DNA of 64,000 nucleotides from Pseudomonas sp. LS.1a (GTDB taxonomy: Bacteria; Pseudomonadota; Gammaproteobacteria; Pseudomonadales; Pseudomonadaceae): positions 2,520,001-2,584,000 of the forward strand of contig NZ_CP092827.1 of assembly GCF_022533585.1 (NCBI RefSeq). Direction: 5' to 3'. Below, in pieces: positions 9,564 to 17,632 of this stretch (within the stretch, counting starts at the first letter, position 1; every line of letters starts with the position of its first letter). The notes beneath the pieces were generated by a model, which worked only from the letters and a program-made list of their open reading frames with translations, searched no databases and was not told the DNA's origin. The translations under genes were made by a program, and so were the position numbers.

Positions 9564-10949
9564 GTGACTGCTATTCACGACCAGGCAATGCATTATATCT
9601 ACCAGCAAGTGCTCGAGCGCTTGCTCAGTCACATGTCACAAGCGCAGCGGGCTTCCTTGCAGTTGCTGATACAACGGTTGCTGGTTGCTGCGGGCGGGCC
9701 CGAATACATCGGCACCTTCCGCTTGCTGGTGCTGCAAGGCAACGATCGCCGCAGCGCCCGGCTGCTGGCCATGCTGCGTGCCGCGCAACTGAGTATCGCC
9801 CTGCGTGCGCCGGTCACCTTCCAGCTGCGGGTGCTGGTGGTCAGCCTGCCGGTGGCTGGCAGCGCCACGCTCGAAGGCCATGAGCGCAGCTTCAGTGCGC
9901 TGTTCATGCAGGATGACCCGCGGGTGCAGCTGCAGATGATCGAGGGACGTGAAGTGGTGCCGTTCAGCCGGCACCCCGCTGCCGCGCCCGAACGCTGGCT
10001 GTTGGCGAGGGACGCCATGCTGATGTTCGGTCACCTGGTCGATGCCAGTCCCGAAGCACTGCTAGGTAGCCGGCTGCACCTGGAACTGGCGGGTGCCGTG
10101 GGGTTTGCGTTGCAGGCACAGGCAGCCGCGGATGTATTGATCACCGGCATCCCCGCGCACCAGCGTCGCCGGTACCTGGCCTGGGCCCGGCGCAGCCTGC
10201 GCCTGGCTGGGGAGCGTGGTCCGCATGGGGTGCATCAATGCCTGGCGGCGCTGGCCCATGGGCTGAGTCGGCTGAACGGCAGCATCGGGGTACCGCTGGG
10301 CGCCCTGACGGCGTCGGCATCGGGGGCTGTGCAGCGGGATACGCCGGTGCGGGTAATTGCCATTGATGACCTGTTGCCGCCGTTGCTCGAAGCGCAGCAA
10401 CTCGACCTCATGCTCGGTGGTTGCTTCGAGGCTGCCGAGGATGCCTGGTCATTGACTGCCTTCGTCGATCCGTTGGCGCCGGCTCAGTTGCACGAACTGC
10501 GCGCACGCAGTCTCGAGCCGCAGGCCAGTCGCCCGGCATTGCGGCTGGCTGGCCAGCCGGAAGGCATCAAGCGGCGTGATGTGAATCAGCTGCAGCTCGG
10601 CAAGGCCTACGGTATCAACCAGATCCAACAGGTATGCCTGCTGTTCAGCCCGTTCGCCAGGCAGGGGAAAAACCTCGAGCGTTTTCTGCAATGTCGGCAT
10701 GCCGACATGCTGGTGGCGTTGCCTTACCTGCATCGGGCGTTGCAGGGTAAACCCTGCCCTGATGCGGTGAAAAACTGGCTGGTAAACACCAGTGGCCTGC
10801 CGCTGGGGCAACTGCGGGTGATCTATGACGGGCGCCTGCCGCTGGCCTCCTGGCGCCTGATGAGCCACCTGGCCCGTCGCGATGTACAACTGCGGTTGCT
10901 GCCACGGCAGGCCTCGGGGCGGCGGCGTGGTCATGCGGGGCTGCCTTGA
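9564..10949 (+). CDS. Protein of unknown function, first gene of a unit with a MocR-like regulator
   Basis: 461 aa from GTG 9564 (GAGGT 7 nt upstream); an ATG at 9588 is an alternative start. I do not recognise a family. The protein is Leu/Arg/Ala-rich, has no signal peptide and no clear membrane segment. It contains an alpha-helical N-terminus (residues 1-55), a central beta-rich stretch with QLRVLVVSLPVAG, and a C-terminal part with GINQIQQVCLLFSPFARQGKN and the basic tail RQASGRRRGH. Its stop codon overlaps the start of the next gene by one base (TGATG), so the two are translationally coupled and probably work together. Codon use matches the neighbours. A cytoplasmic enzyme or a partner of the regulator are both possible. 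Confidence 0.75.
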   Translation: MTAIHDQAMHYIYQQVLERLLSHMSQAQRASLQLLIQRLLVAAGGPEYIGTFRLLVLQGNDRRSARLLAMLRAAQLSIALRAPVTFQLRVLVVSLPVAGSATLEGHERSFSALFMQDDPRVQLQMIEGREVVPFSRHPAAAPERWLLARDAMLMFGHLVDASPEALLGSRLHLELAGAVGFALQAQAAADVLITGIPAHQRRRYLAWARRSLRLAGERGPHGVHQCLAALAHGLSRLNGSIGVPLGALTASASGAVQRDTPVRVIAIDDLLPPLLEAQQLDLMLGGCFEAAEDAWSLTAFVDPLAPAQLHELRARSLEPQASRPALRLAGQPEGIKRRDVNQLQLGKAYGINQIQQVCLLFSPFARQGKNLERFLQCRHADMLVALPYLHRALQGKPCPDAVKNWLVNTSGLPLGQLRVIYDGRLPLASWRLMSHLARRDVQLRLLPRQASGRRRGHAGLP

Positions 10950-12304
10950 TGGAGCAATCGGCCCGCGGCGAGTTTGCCTACCGCAAGGTCTATCGCTACC
11001 TGGAAGCCTTGATCGGCCAGGCGCAAGGCAGTGGCCCATGCCGTTTACCGTCGCTGCGGGCATTGTCCCGGCGGCTGAGGGTGTCACTGGCCACCGTGCA
11101 GAGTGCCTACGGCCTTTTGGAGGAGGAGGGCCGCGTGCAGTGCCTGCCGAGGTCGGGCTACTACGTACAGGGTGCTGGCAAGGGGGACGCCGCGGCCATG
11201 CCCCGGCAGCCACCCTTGCCGGCACAGTCGATGCTGGAGCGGGCCCTGTTCACCCACGAGCGGCGCCTGGCACGTCAGCGCATGCACAGTGTTGCCCCTT
11301 GGGAAGCGCCCGGCAACGCCCGCCTACGCAATGCCGTTGCCGAGCGCTATACCCGCTCCTCCAGCCAGTACTGGTCTGCCGAGGACGTTCAGCTGGCCCC
11401 TGATGTGCAGGCGTTACTGGAGACGGTGCTGGCGGCGTTGGCCCTGCAAGGGGGGACCGTGCTGGTGCACTCGCCCTGTTGTTGGCAGGTGTTGCGCGCT
11501 TTGGCACGTGCCGGCATGCGTGTGCTGGAGGTGCCACTGGATACCCGCGGCAACCCGGATCTGCGCGCCCTGGCCCGGCTGCTGGGGAGCGAGCCGGTAC
11601 GCATGCTGGTCATGCCGTCGTGCCTTGGCATGCCGCAGGGGCGGCTGTTTTCAGCGCACTACCAGCAGCAGCTTGGCCAGTTGCTCGGCCAGCACCCTGT
11701 ATGGTTGCTGGAAAACGACCTGGACAGTGAGCACTGTTACAGCGGGCCGCCGAATACGCGCCTGCGCGATTGGGTCGACCCCCGCTGGCTATTGGTGATG
11801 GGGGCGTTCGATGCCGCGGTGGGGGGCGAGGCGCCCTATGCCTACCTGCTGGGCCATGATGCCGTGCTGGCCAGGGCGTTCGCTGAACGTGCATTCCGGC
11901 TTGCACCGCTGCGCCTGCAAGCGCTGGCGCACATGCTGGGTAAAGGTGAGATCGAGGCGCAACTGGTGAGGTTGCGCACGGACCTGCATAAGCGCATGCA
12001 ATGCCTGGCGCATGCGCTGCAGCAGCAGTTCGGCCAGCGGGTGGCGTTGGAAATGCCGGAGGGTGGGTGGACACTGTGGGTGCGCTTTCGCCAGCCGTTG
12101 TCGTGGGAGGGTATTGCTGAAGCGCTGGCTGGTTCGGCACTGCACGCACTGCCGGGTGAGCAGTTCAGCCTGCAGGGGCGCTACCAGCAGTACCTGGCGT
12201 TGGCGTGGCTGGGTGATCACCCGGAGGAACTGCAACAGGCTGTCGAGCGCCTGGCCCAGTCGCTGGAACTGCGCTGCGGCCGGCCCGCCGGGGTTGCACC
12301 TTGA
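10949..12304 (+). CDS. MocR-like GntR regulator with a degenerate aminotransferase domain
   Basis: 451 aa from ATG 10949. Residues about 10-78 form a GntR winged helix-turn-helix (PSLRALSRRLRVSLATVQSA, then YGLLEEEGRV and RSGYYV). Residues about 105-440 align in layout with fold-type I aminotransferases, as in MocR/PdxR regulators. The cofactor site is eroded. Where functional members have SFSKxLxPGLRxG, this protein reads MGAFDAAVGGEAPYAY, with no Schiff-base lysine. The EDDYDSEF motif has become ENDLDSEHCY, keeping the Asp but losing the Tyr. It therefore probably cannot hold PLP covalently. It is coupled to the 461-aa gene upstream. Its ligand and targets are unknown. Confidence 0.85.
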   Translation: MEQSARGEFAYRKVYRYLEALIGQAQGSGPCRLPSLRALSRRLRVSLATVQSAYGLLEEEGRVQCLPRSGYYVQGAGKGDAAAMPRQPPLPAQSMLERALFTHERRLARQRMHSVAPWEAPGNARLRNAVAERYTRSSSQYWSAEDVQLAPDVQALLETVLAALALQGGTVLVHSPCCWQVLRALARAGMRVLEVPLDTRGNPDLRALARLLGSEPVRMLVMPSCLGMPQGRLFSAHYQQQLGQLLGQHPVWLLENDLDSEHCYSGPPNTRLRDWVDPRWLLVMGAFDAAVGGEAPYAYLLGHDAVLARAFAERAFRLAPLRLQALAHMLGKGEIEAQLVRLRTDLHKRMQCLAHALQQQFGQRVALEMPEGGWTLWVRFRQPLSWEGIAEALAGSALHALPGEQFSLQGRYQQYLALAWLGDHPEELQQAVERLAQSLELRCGRPAGVAP

Positions 12305-12448
12305 GCTGCCGGGGTCGCGTTGCAACCCGTTGCACCCACAAGGTCCCTGCCAATGCAACGAGTCAGGCGTTGACCTTGTGGGAAATTGCCCAGCCCTTTG
12401 GGCGGCGCTGTCGCACAGATAACTGAATTCGCAAGCGATCCTCGTACC

Positions 12449-12538
12449 CTGTGGGAGCGGCTTTAGCCGCGAAGCATCCAGCGCGGTGCATGGCACCGGC
12501 TGCGCCGGTGTTCGCGGCTGAAGCCGCTCCCACAGGGT
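12449..12538. repeat. Paired REP element
   Basis: GTGGGAGCGGCTTTAGCCGC in one direction and its inverted copy GCGGCTGAAGCCGCTCCCAC form a head-to-head pair separated by a CACCGGCTGCGCCGGTG hairpin. This is the usual P. putida REP layout. It fills most of the 315-bp gap between 12304 and 12620, where nothing else is visible. Confidence 0.9.
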
Positions 12539-12619
12539 CCCTGCTAATTCAATGAGTTATGTGCAGTTCTATGAGAGCCGGCTTGCCGGCGATGAGGCCC
12601 TGGCAGGTAAAACCTCCTG

Positions 12620-13930
12620 TCAGCGATGCGCTTGCTCCTGCCCCTGCCGCAAGCGGGTACTGACCAGCGCGGCTACCACCAGCAACGCGGCAATGATCCA
12701 CAAGCCATTTCGGGTACTGCCGGTAGCCTGCTCGATCAGGCCCATCACCGATGGCCCGACGAAACCGCCAAACAGGCCGCAGGTGGTGACAAAGGCCAAC
12801 CCGGCCGCCAGCGCGCTGCCGCTCAGGCGGCTGGAGGGGAAGACGAAGATGATCGACTGGACCACGAACAGCATCAGGGCAGTCAGCGAAAACCCGATCA
12901 GGCCGATGAACGAGTTGGACAGCGACGCCAGCAGCAGCCCGGCGGCCATGGTCAGCAGGCCGAAGAACAGCAAGGTGCGGCACCGGCGCGGCGAGGTGGC
13001 CAGGCGCGGGAAGGTGGCGGCGCCGATGGCGGCGGCAACCCACGGTACGGCGGTCAGCAGGCCGACCTGGAAGGGCGACAGCGCGCCGTAGGTGCCGATG
13101 ATGCCCGGCAGGAAGAAAATCACCGTGTAGATGGTGATCTGGTGCACGAAGTACACCACGATCGCCAGCCAGATCTGCCGGTCGCGGAACATCTGCCCCA
13201 GCTTGCTCTGCTGCGGTGCGGCGGCCCGTTCGGCGGCCAGGCGGCGCTCGATGTCCTCGGCATCGGTGGCCGACAGCCAGGGTGCCGAGGCTGGGCCATC
13301 AGGCAATTTCTTCCATACCACATAGGCCAGGGCCACGGCGGACAGGCCTTCGAGCACGAACAGCCATTGCCAGCCGTGCCAACCCAGCACACCGTCCATT
13401 TCCAGCAAGGCGCCCCCCAGCGGGCCGCTGAGGATATTGGCCAGGCACACGCCCAGCAGGAAGTAACCCGTGGCGCGGGCACGCTGTTCACGGTCGAACC
13501 AGTAGGTCAGGTACAGCATCACGCCAGGGAACAGGCCCGCTTCGGCCACCCCCAGCAACAGGCGCATGATGTAGAACGAGGTTTCGCCCTGGACGAAGGC
13601 CATGCCCGCCGAGAGCAGGCCCCAGGTGATCATGATGCGGGTGATCCAGAAACGTGCGCCCACCCGATGCATGATCAGGTTGCTGGGTACTTCGGCCAGG
13701 GCATAGGTAAGAAAGATCAGGCCGGCGCCCAGGCCATAGGCCGCCGCCGACAGGCCGAGGTCGATACCCATGCTGGCCTTGGCCAGGGCAATGTTGGTCC
13801 GGTCAAGGAAGCTCATCACGTAGACAACGATGAGCAGCGGCAGCAATTTGCCCAGCAGCAGGCCGTTAAGGCGCTGTTCGGTGGTAGCGGCAGGGGCGGG
13901 GGCCGCTGCAGTACCGGTGAGGATTGTCAT
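12620..13930 (-). CDS. MFS transporter, ACS (anion:cation symporter) family, probable sugar-acid uptake
   Basis: 436 aa from the ATG at 13930; an in-frame start at 13981 would add 17 residues unlike the family. About 12 membrane helices are visible. The first is followed by SFLDRTNIALAKASMGIDL, the signature of the ACS family (phthalate, tartrate, hexuronate and glucarate carriers). A second-half cytoplasmic loop separates the two six-helix bundles. It is downstream of, and on the same strand as, the fuconate-dehydratase gene (66 bp apart), so it is probably cotranscribed and imports that enzyme's substrate. An AAAAACAA run overlaps the start codon and may be an Hfq/Crc site. Confidence 0.87.
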   Translation of the reverse strand: MTILTGTAAAPAPAATTEQRLNGLLLGKLLPLLIVVYVMSFLDRTNIALAKASMGIDLGLSAAAYGLGAGLIFLTYALAEVPSNLIMHRVGARFWITRIMITWGLLSAGMAFVQGETSFYIMRLLLGVAEAGLFPGVMLYLTYWFDREQRARATGYFLLGVCLANILSGPLGGALLEMDGVLGWHGWQWLFVLEGLSAVALAYVVWKKLPDGPASAPWLSATDAEDIERRLAAERAAAPQQSKLGQMFRDRQIWLAIVVYFVHQITIYTVIFFLPGIIGTYGALSPFQVGLLTAVPWVAAAIGAATFPRLATSPRRCRTLLFFGLLTMAAGLLLASLSNSFIGLIGFSLTALMLFVVQSIIFVFPSSRLSGSALAAGLAFVTTCGLFGGFVGPSVMGLIEQATGSTRNGLWIIAALLVVAALVSTRLRQGQEQAHR

Positions 13931-13937
13931 TGTTTTT
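13930..13937 (-). promoter_or_regulatory. Candidate Hfq/Crc site at the start of the first MFS gene
   Basis: Read on the minus strand, AAAAACAA fits AANAANAA and ends on the A of the start codon. Hfq and Crc repress translation at such sites in Pseudomonas. Confidence 0.45.
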
Positions 13938-13996
13938 TTCCCCGTGAAAAGTACTGGTGGCGCGCCGCGCAAAGGCGGCACACCCAGGTCTGTGGG

Positions 13997-15310
13997 TCAG
14001 GAACGGTTGATGTCGAGCCACACCGCGCCGTTGGGGTACTGGTAGCGTTCCAGAGTCTCGGCATGCATTTCGATGCTGTAGCCCGGGCGTTGCGGCGGCA
14101 TGTAGCGCCCGCGGCGGATCACCACCGGGTCGATGAAATGCTCGTGCAGGTGGTCGACGTATTCCAGCACCCGGTTGTGCAGCGAGGCCGACACCGCGAT
14201 GTAGTCGAACAGGGCAATGTTCTGCACATATTCGCACAGGCCGACACCGCCGCCGTGCGGGCACACCGGCACGTCGTACCTGGCAGCCATCAGCAGCACG
14301 ATCAGCACTTCATTCAGGCCGCCCAGGCGAGCCGCGTCCAGCTGGCAGAAGTCCAGCGCGCCGGCCTGGAACATCTGCTTGAACATCACCCGGTTGTGGC
14401 AATGTTCACCGGTGGCCACGCCAATCGGCGCAATACGCTGGCGGATGGTGGCGTGGCCGAGGATGTCGTCCGGGCTGGTCGGTTCTTCGATCCACAGTGG
14501 TTCGAAGGCGGCCAGGCGGCGCATGTTGGCGACCGACTCCTCAACGCCCCATACCTGGTTGGCATCCATCATCAGGGTGCGCTCCCAGCCAATTTCGTCG
14601 CGCAGGATGCTGGCACGGCGAATGTCTTCTTCCAGGTCCGCACCGATCTTCTGCTTGATATGGGTCCAGCCATCCTCCACCGCCTCGCGGGCCAGTTTGC
14701 GCATCTTTGCTTCGCTGTAGCCCAGCCAGCCTGGCGCAGTGGTGTAGCCGGGGTAGCCTTCGCGCAGCATCTGTGCCTCGCGCTGGGCCTTGCCCGGTGC
14801 CTGGCGGCGCAGCAGGGCGATGGCTTCTTCGGGGGTGAGCACGTCGGTGACGTAGCTGAAGTCCAGGCAGCGCACCAGCTGCTCGGGCGTCATGTCGGCC
14901 AGCAGCTTCCACACTGGCTTGCCCTCATGTTTGGCCCACAGGTCCCACACGGCATTGATGATGGCGGCGGTGGCCAGGTGGATCACGCCTTTTTCCGGGC
15001 CCAGCCAGCGCAACTGGCTGTCGCTGACGGTGAAACGATGCCAGAAACCGCCCATGTCGCCAGTGATTTCCTCCAAGGTGAGGCCAACGATCAGCGGCGC
15101 CAGCGACTGCACCGCCGCCGCGCAAATCTCGTTGCCACGGCCGATGGTGAAGGTCAGGCCGTGGCCTTCGAGCGCCTCGGCGTCGGTGTGCAGCACCACG
15201 TAGGCTGCCGAATAGTCGGGGGCGCTGTTCATGGCGTCGGAGCCATCCAGCGACAGCGAAGTGGGGAAACGAATGTCGCGAACGCTCAGGTGGGTAATAC
15301 GTATGCTCAT
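13997..15310 (-). CDS. fucD: L-fuconate dehydratase-like enolase-superfamily enzyme
   Basis: 437 aa, the length of characterised FucD. It dehydrates a sugar acid (L-fuconate and relatives) to the 2-keto-3-deoxy acid in the cytoplasm. The N-terminal capping domain is followed by the barrel with all catalytic motifs of the FucD/mandelate racemase group: HIKQKIGADLEED (Lys bases), MMDANQVWG (metal Asp), WIEEPTSPDD and GVATGEHCHNRV (metal Glu) and CPHGGGVGL (catalytic His). It heads a two-gene unit with the MFS carrier and is divergent from a LysR regulator. No L-fucose dehydrogenase or lactonase is nearby, so the pathway here appears to start from the acid. The family is certain; the exact substrate is inferred. 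Confidence 0.88.
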   Translation of the reverse strand: MSIRITHLSVRDIRFPTSLSLDGSDAMNSAPDYSAAYVVLHTDAEALEGHGLTFTIGRGNEICAAAVQSLAPLIVGLTLEEITGDMGGFWHRFTVSDSQLRWLGPEKGVIHLATAAIINAVWDLWAKHEGKPVWKLLADMTPEQLVRCLDFSYVTDVLTPEEAIALLRRQAPGKAQREAQMLREGYPGYTTAPGWLGYSEAKMRKLAREAVEDGWTHIKQKIGADLEEDIRRASILRDEIGWERTLMMDANQVWGVEESVANMRRLAAFEPLWIEEPTSPDDILGHATIRQRIAPIGVATGEHCHNRVMFKQMFQAGALDFCQLDAARLGGLNEVLIVLLMAARYDVPVCPHGGGVGLCEYVQNIALFDYIAVSASLHNRVLEYVDHLHEHFIDPVVIRRGRYMPPQRPGYSIEMHAETLERYQYPNGAVWLDINRS

Positions 15311-15362
15311 GGTCGGCTCTTGTTCTGTTCAAGCACAGGGAGACCTGACTGTAGGTTGTCGA

Positions 15363-15381
15363 GCGATACAGGCATAATCGC
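15363..15381. promoter_or_regulatory. Candidate LysR operator between fucD and the LysR gene
   Basis: GCGAT (15363-15367) and ATCGC (15377-15381) are inverted with a 9-nt spacer, in the 101-bp divergent region. The size and dyad layout fit a LysR recognition site. Confidence 0.4.
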
Positions 15382-15411
15382 CAATTCTTAACCAGCGATA
15401 CCGGATTCGAT

Positions 15412-16359
15412 ATGTCTCGCTTGCCACTCGACAGCGCCCAGGCGCCTGCCAGCCTCGGCGCATTGAAGATTTCCAGCCGGCAGATCACGTTGCTCAACGC
15501 CTTGGGCGAGTTCGCTAACCTGCGCCGTGCTGCCGCGGCGATGCACACCACGCAACCGGCAGCCAGCCTGTTGCTGCAGCAGCTTGAGGAGCGCCTGGGC
15601 GTACGCTTGTTCGAGCGTTTGCCACGGGGAATGCAAGCGACGTTGTATGGCGAAGTGATGATCCGCTATGCGCAGAACGCGCTGCATGAGTTCGAGCATG
15701 CCCAGGCGCAGATTGCCGAGCTGGCGCGCGGGGCCCTGGGCCTGGTGCGGGTGGGCAGCGTCATGGGGCCGGTGCCGGGCGTGCTGACCAAGGCGGTACT
15801 GGCCTACAAGCGCGACCACCCCAAGGTGCGTATTTCCCTGGAAGTCGGCACCAGCGACACCTTGCTGCCGGCCTTGCTGCGCGGCGACTTCGACATGGTG
15901 GTGGGGCGCCTGCCGGACCAGAGCGACAGCCAGGACCTGAACATCGAACTGTTCGAAGGCGGTGAGCAGATGCGCGTGATCGCCCGCGCCGGCCACCCGC
16001 TGGCCAATGCGGCCGGGCTGCAACTGGCCGACCTGGTGACGCTTACCTGGATCCTGCACCCCATCGGCAGCCCGATGCGCCGCCGTGTCGAAAGCGCGCT
16101 GCAGGCCGGTGGCATGGTGCAGTCGCTGGATATCGTCGAAACTGCCTCGATCCTGGCTACCACCGCCATGCTCGAAGCCTCCGAGATGATTGCGGTGGTG
16201 CCCGATGACGTGGCCAAGCATTATGCCCGCTATGGCATGGTCGCCATCCTGCCTGTGGAGCTGCCGCTGGCGATGGCCAACCTGGGCGTGCTGACCTTGC
16301 GCGCGCGGCCCAACTCGGTTGCCCTGGACACCTTGCTGCACTACCTGCGGGCGCAATAG
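15412..16359 (+). CDS. LysR-family regulator, GbpR-like, of the sugar-acid island
   Basis: 315 aa. The helix-turn-helix lies at about residues 22-80 (RQITLLNALGEFANLRRAAA, then TTQPAASLLLQQLEERLGVRLFER). The effector domain begins at about 108 (GLVRVGSVMGPVPGVL). The sequence style (LFERLPRGMQAT, HPIGSPMRRRVE) matches the GbpR/CbbR-like LysR proteins that control sugar and sugar-acid uptake. It is divergent from fucD and immediately followed by a second regulator of the same type, 34 bp downstream. Confidence 0.87.
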   Translation: MSRLPLDSAQAPASLGALKISSRQITLLNALGEFANLRRAAAAMHTTQPAASLLLQQLEERLGVRLFERLPRGMQATLYGEVMIRYAQNALHEFEHAQAQIAELARGALGLVRVGSVMGPVPGVLTKAVLAYKRDHPKVRISLEVGTSDTLLPALLRGDFDMVVGRLPDQSDSQDLNIELFEGGEQMRVIARAGHPLANAAGLQLADLVTLTWILHPIGSPMRRRVESALQAGGMVQSLDIVETASILATTAMLEASEMIAVVPDDVAKHYARYGMVAILPVELPLAMANLGVLTLRARPNSVALDTLLHYLRAQ

Positions 16360-16393
16360 CCCTGCCTTTTCACTTGCCTGAGGCCCTGCGTCA

Positions 16394-17347
16394 ATGCCGC
16401 CGGAGATGACCCATTCCAGCTTTTGCAACTGGATCCGCTACAAGCACCTGGTGCTGATCGACACCTTGGCGCGCACCCGCAACATGCACGCCACCGCCAC
16501 GCGCATGAACCTCAGCCAGCCGGCACTGAGCAAGATGTTGCGTGACCTTGAGGAGCAGTTCGGCTTCGCCCTGTTCGAGCGCCTGCCGCGTAGCATGCCA
16601 CCCACCGAACTGGGCGAATACGTGGTGCGTTATGCCCAGGGCGCGCTGGCCGAGTCACAACAGTTCGTCGACCAGGTCAACCGCCTGCGCAACGGCGGGC
16701 ACGGCTTTATCCGCGTCGGCGGGATCTTTGCCGCCACCGCGCTGGTGCTGCCGCAGGCCATCGCCGCGATCAAGGCGCGCAGCCCATTGCTGTCGATCGA
16801 AGTGGTGGAGCATTCCAGCGATCACTTGTTGACCATGCTGGAGCAGAACAAGCTCGACATCATGATTGGCCGCTTCACTGAAGAACGCTTCAGTCAATTG
16901 TTCGACTTCCAGCCCCTGGAGCCCGAACCGTTCAGCCTGGTGGTCAACAGCGAGCACCCGCTCAACCAGCTGGAAAGCACGCCGTTGAAAGCGCTGGGCG
17001 ATTGGCCATGGGTGCTGTACCCGGTAGGCACGCCGATCCGCAACCGCCTGGAGCAGGCCTTCCGGGTTGCCGGCATTGCCACGCCAGCCGACAGCGTCGA
17101 AACCATCTCCATGCCGATGTTCCTGCAACTGCTGCAAGCGGCGCCGATGATCGCCATGTTGCCGCGCTCGATGGTTGCCGCGCAGCTGGCCAGCGGCCAA
17201 CTGAAAGAGTTGCGCAGCCCCTTGCACCTGGCGGCGCTGGAGTACGGCGTGGTTACCCGCAAGGATGAGCCGCTGAGCGCTTCGGCCCGCGCGTTTGTCG
17301 AGATCTTGCTGGAGGGGGCTCGGCGCCGTCAGCAGGAGCAGGGGTGA
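16394..17347 (+). CDS. Second LysR-family regulator, GbpR-like
   Basis: 317 aa from ATG 16394 (ATG 16406 with a close GGAG is possible). The DNA-binding domain occupies about residues 12-75 (IRYKHLVLIDTLARTRNMHA, then NLSQPALSKMLRDLEEQFG). The effector domain starts near residue 100. It is clearly paralogous to the preceding regulator: LFERLPR, PVGTPIRNRLEQAFRVAG against PIGSPMRRRVESALQAGG. Two tandem regulators between two divergent sugar-acid units suggest one for fucD/MFS and one for the altronate-dehydratase operon. That assignment is inference. Confidence 0.86.
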   Translation: MPPEMTHSSFCNWIRYKHLVLIDTLARTRNMHATATRMNLSQPALSKMLRDLEEQFGFALFERLPRSMPPTELGEYVVRYAQGALAESQQFVDQVNRLRNGGHGFIRVGGIFAATALVLPQAIAAIKARSPLLSIEVVEHSSDHLLTMLEQNKLDIMIGRFTEERFSQLFDFQPLEPEPFSLVVNSEHPLNQLESTPLKALGDWPWVLYPVGTPIRNRLEQAFRVAGIATPADSVETISMPMFLQLLQAAPMIAMLPRSMVAAQLASGQLKELRSPLHLAALEYGVVTRKDEPLSASARAFVEILLEGARRRQQEQG

Positions 17348-17360
17348 AGCCCATGGGGTC

Positions 17361-17472
17361 GCTGCGCAGCCCATCGCAGGCAAGCCAGCTCCCACGGGTA
17401 CAGCACAAGGTTCAAGGCATGCGCTGTACCTGTGGGAGCAGGCAAGCCCGCGAAGGGCTGCAGAGCAGCCCC
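17361..17472. repeat. Degenerate paired REP element
   Basis: GCAGGCAAGCCAGCTCCCAC and GTGGGAGCAGGCAAGCCCGC are inverted REP copies flanking a GTACAGC/GCTGTAC stem. They lie between the second LysR gene and the promoter of the following operon. Confidence 0.75.
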
Positions 17473-17519
17473 AATGGCCCTAAAATGCGATTGATAAACA
17501 GGCACTAATATCTGTTTTT

Positions 17520-17536
17520 GATAACCCAGGGTTATC
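17520..17536. promoter_or_regulatory. Perfect palindrome upstream of the altronate-dehydratase operon
   Basis: GATAACCCAGGGTTATC is an 8+1+8 perfect palindrome, 97 nt before the start codon at 17633. A second dyad, AAACAG (17496-17501) and CTGTTT (17512-17517), precedes it. Perfect symmetry of this size suggests an operator for a dimeric regulator. Confidence 0.55.
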
Positions 17537-17597
17537 GCTCGATCGGATCATCTCATTGGGAATGTTGCCCAAGGCTTCTTACAGTGGTCGCAGCCAT

Positions 17598-17605
17598 AAC
17601 AAGAA
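17598..17605 (+). promoter_or_regulatory. Candidate Hfq/Crc site in the altronate-dehydratase leader
   Basis: AACAAGAA matches AANAANAA exactly, 28 nt upstream of the start codon, in otherwise GC-rich sequence. Confidence 0.5.
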
Positions 17606-17632
17606 GTCAGCCGCACCGCCCTGAGAGGTCCC

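Noticed and set aside
12626..15391. 921-codon plus-strand open frame
   Set aside because: It lies antisense to the MFS and fucD genes, is Gln/His/Arg-rich without any domain, and is explained by GC-rich third positions of the real genes.
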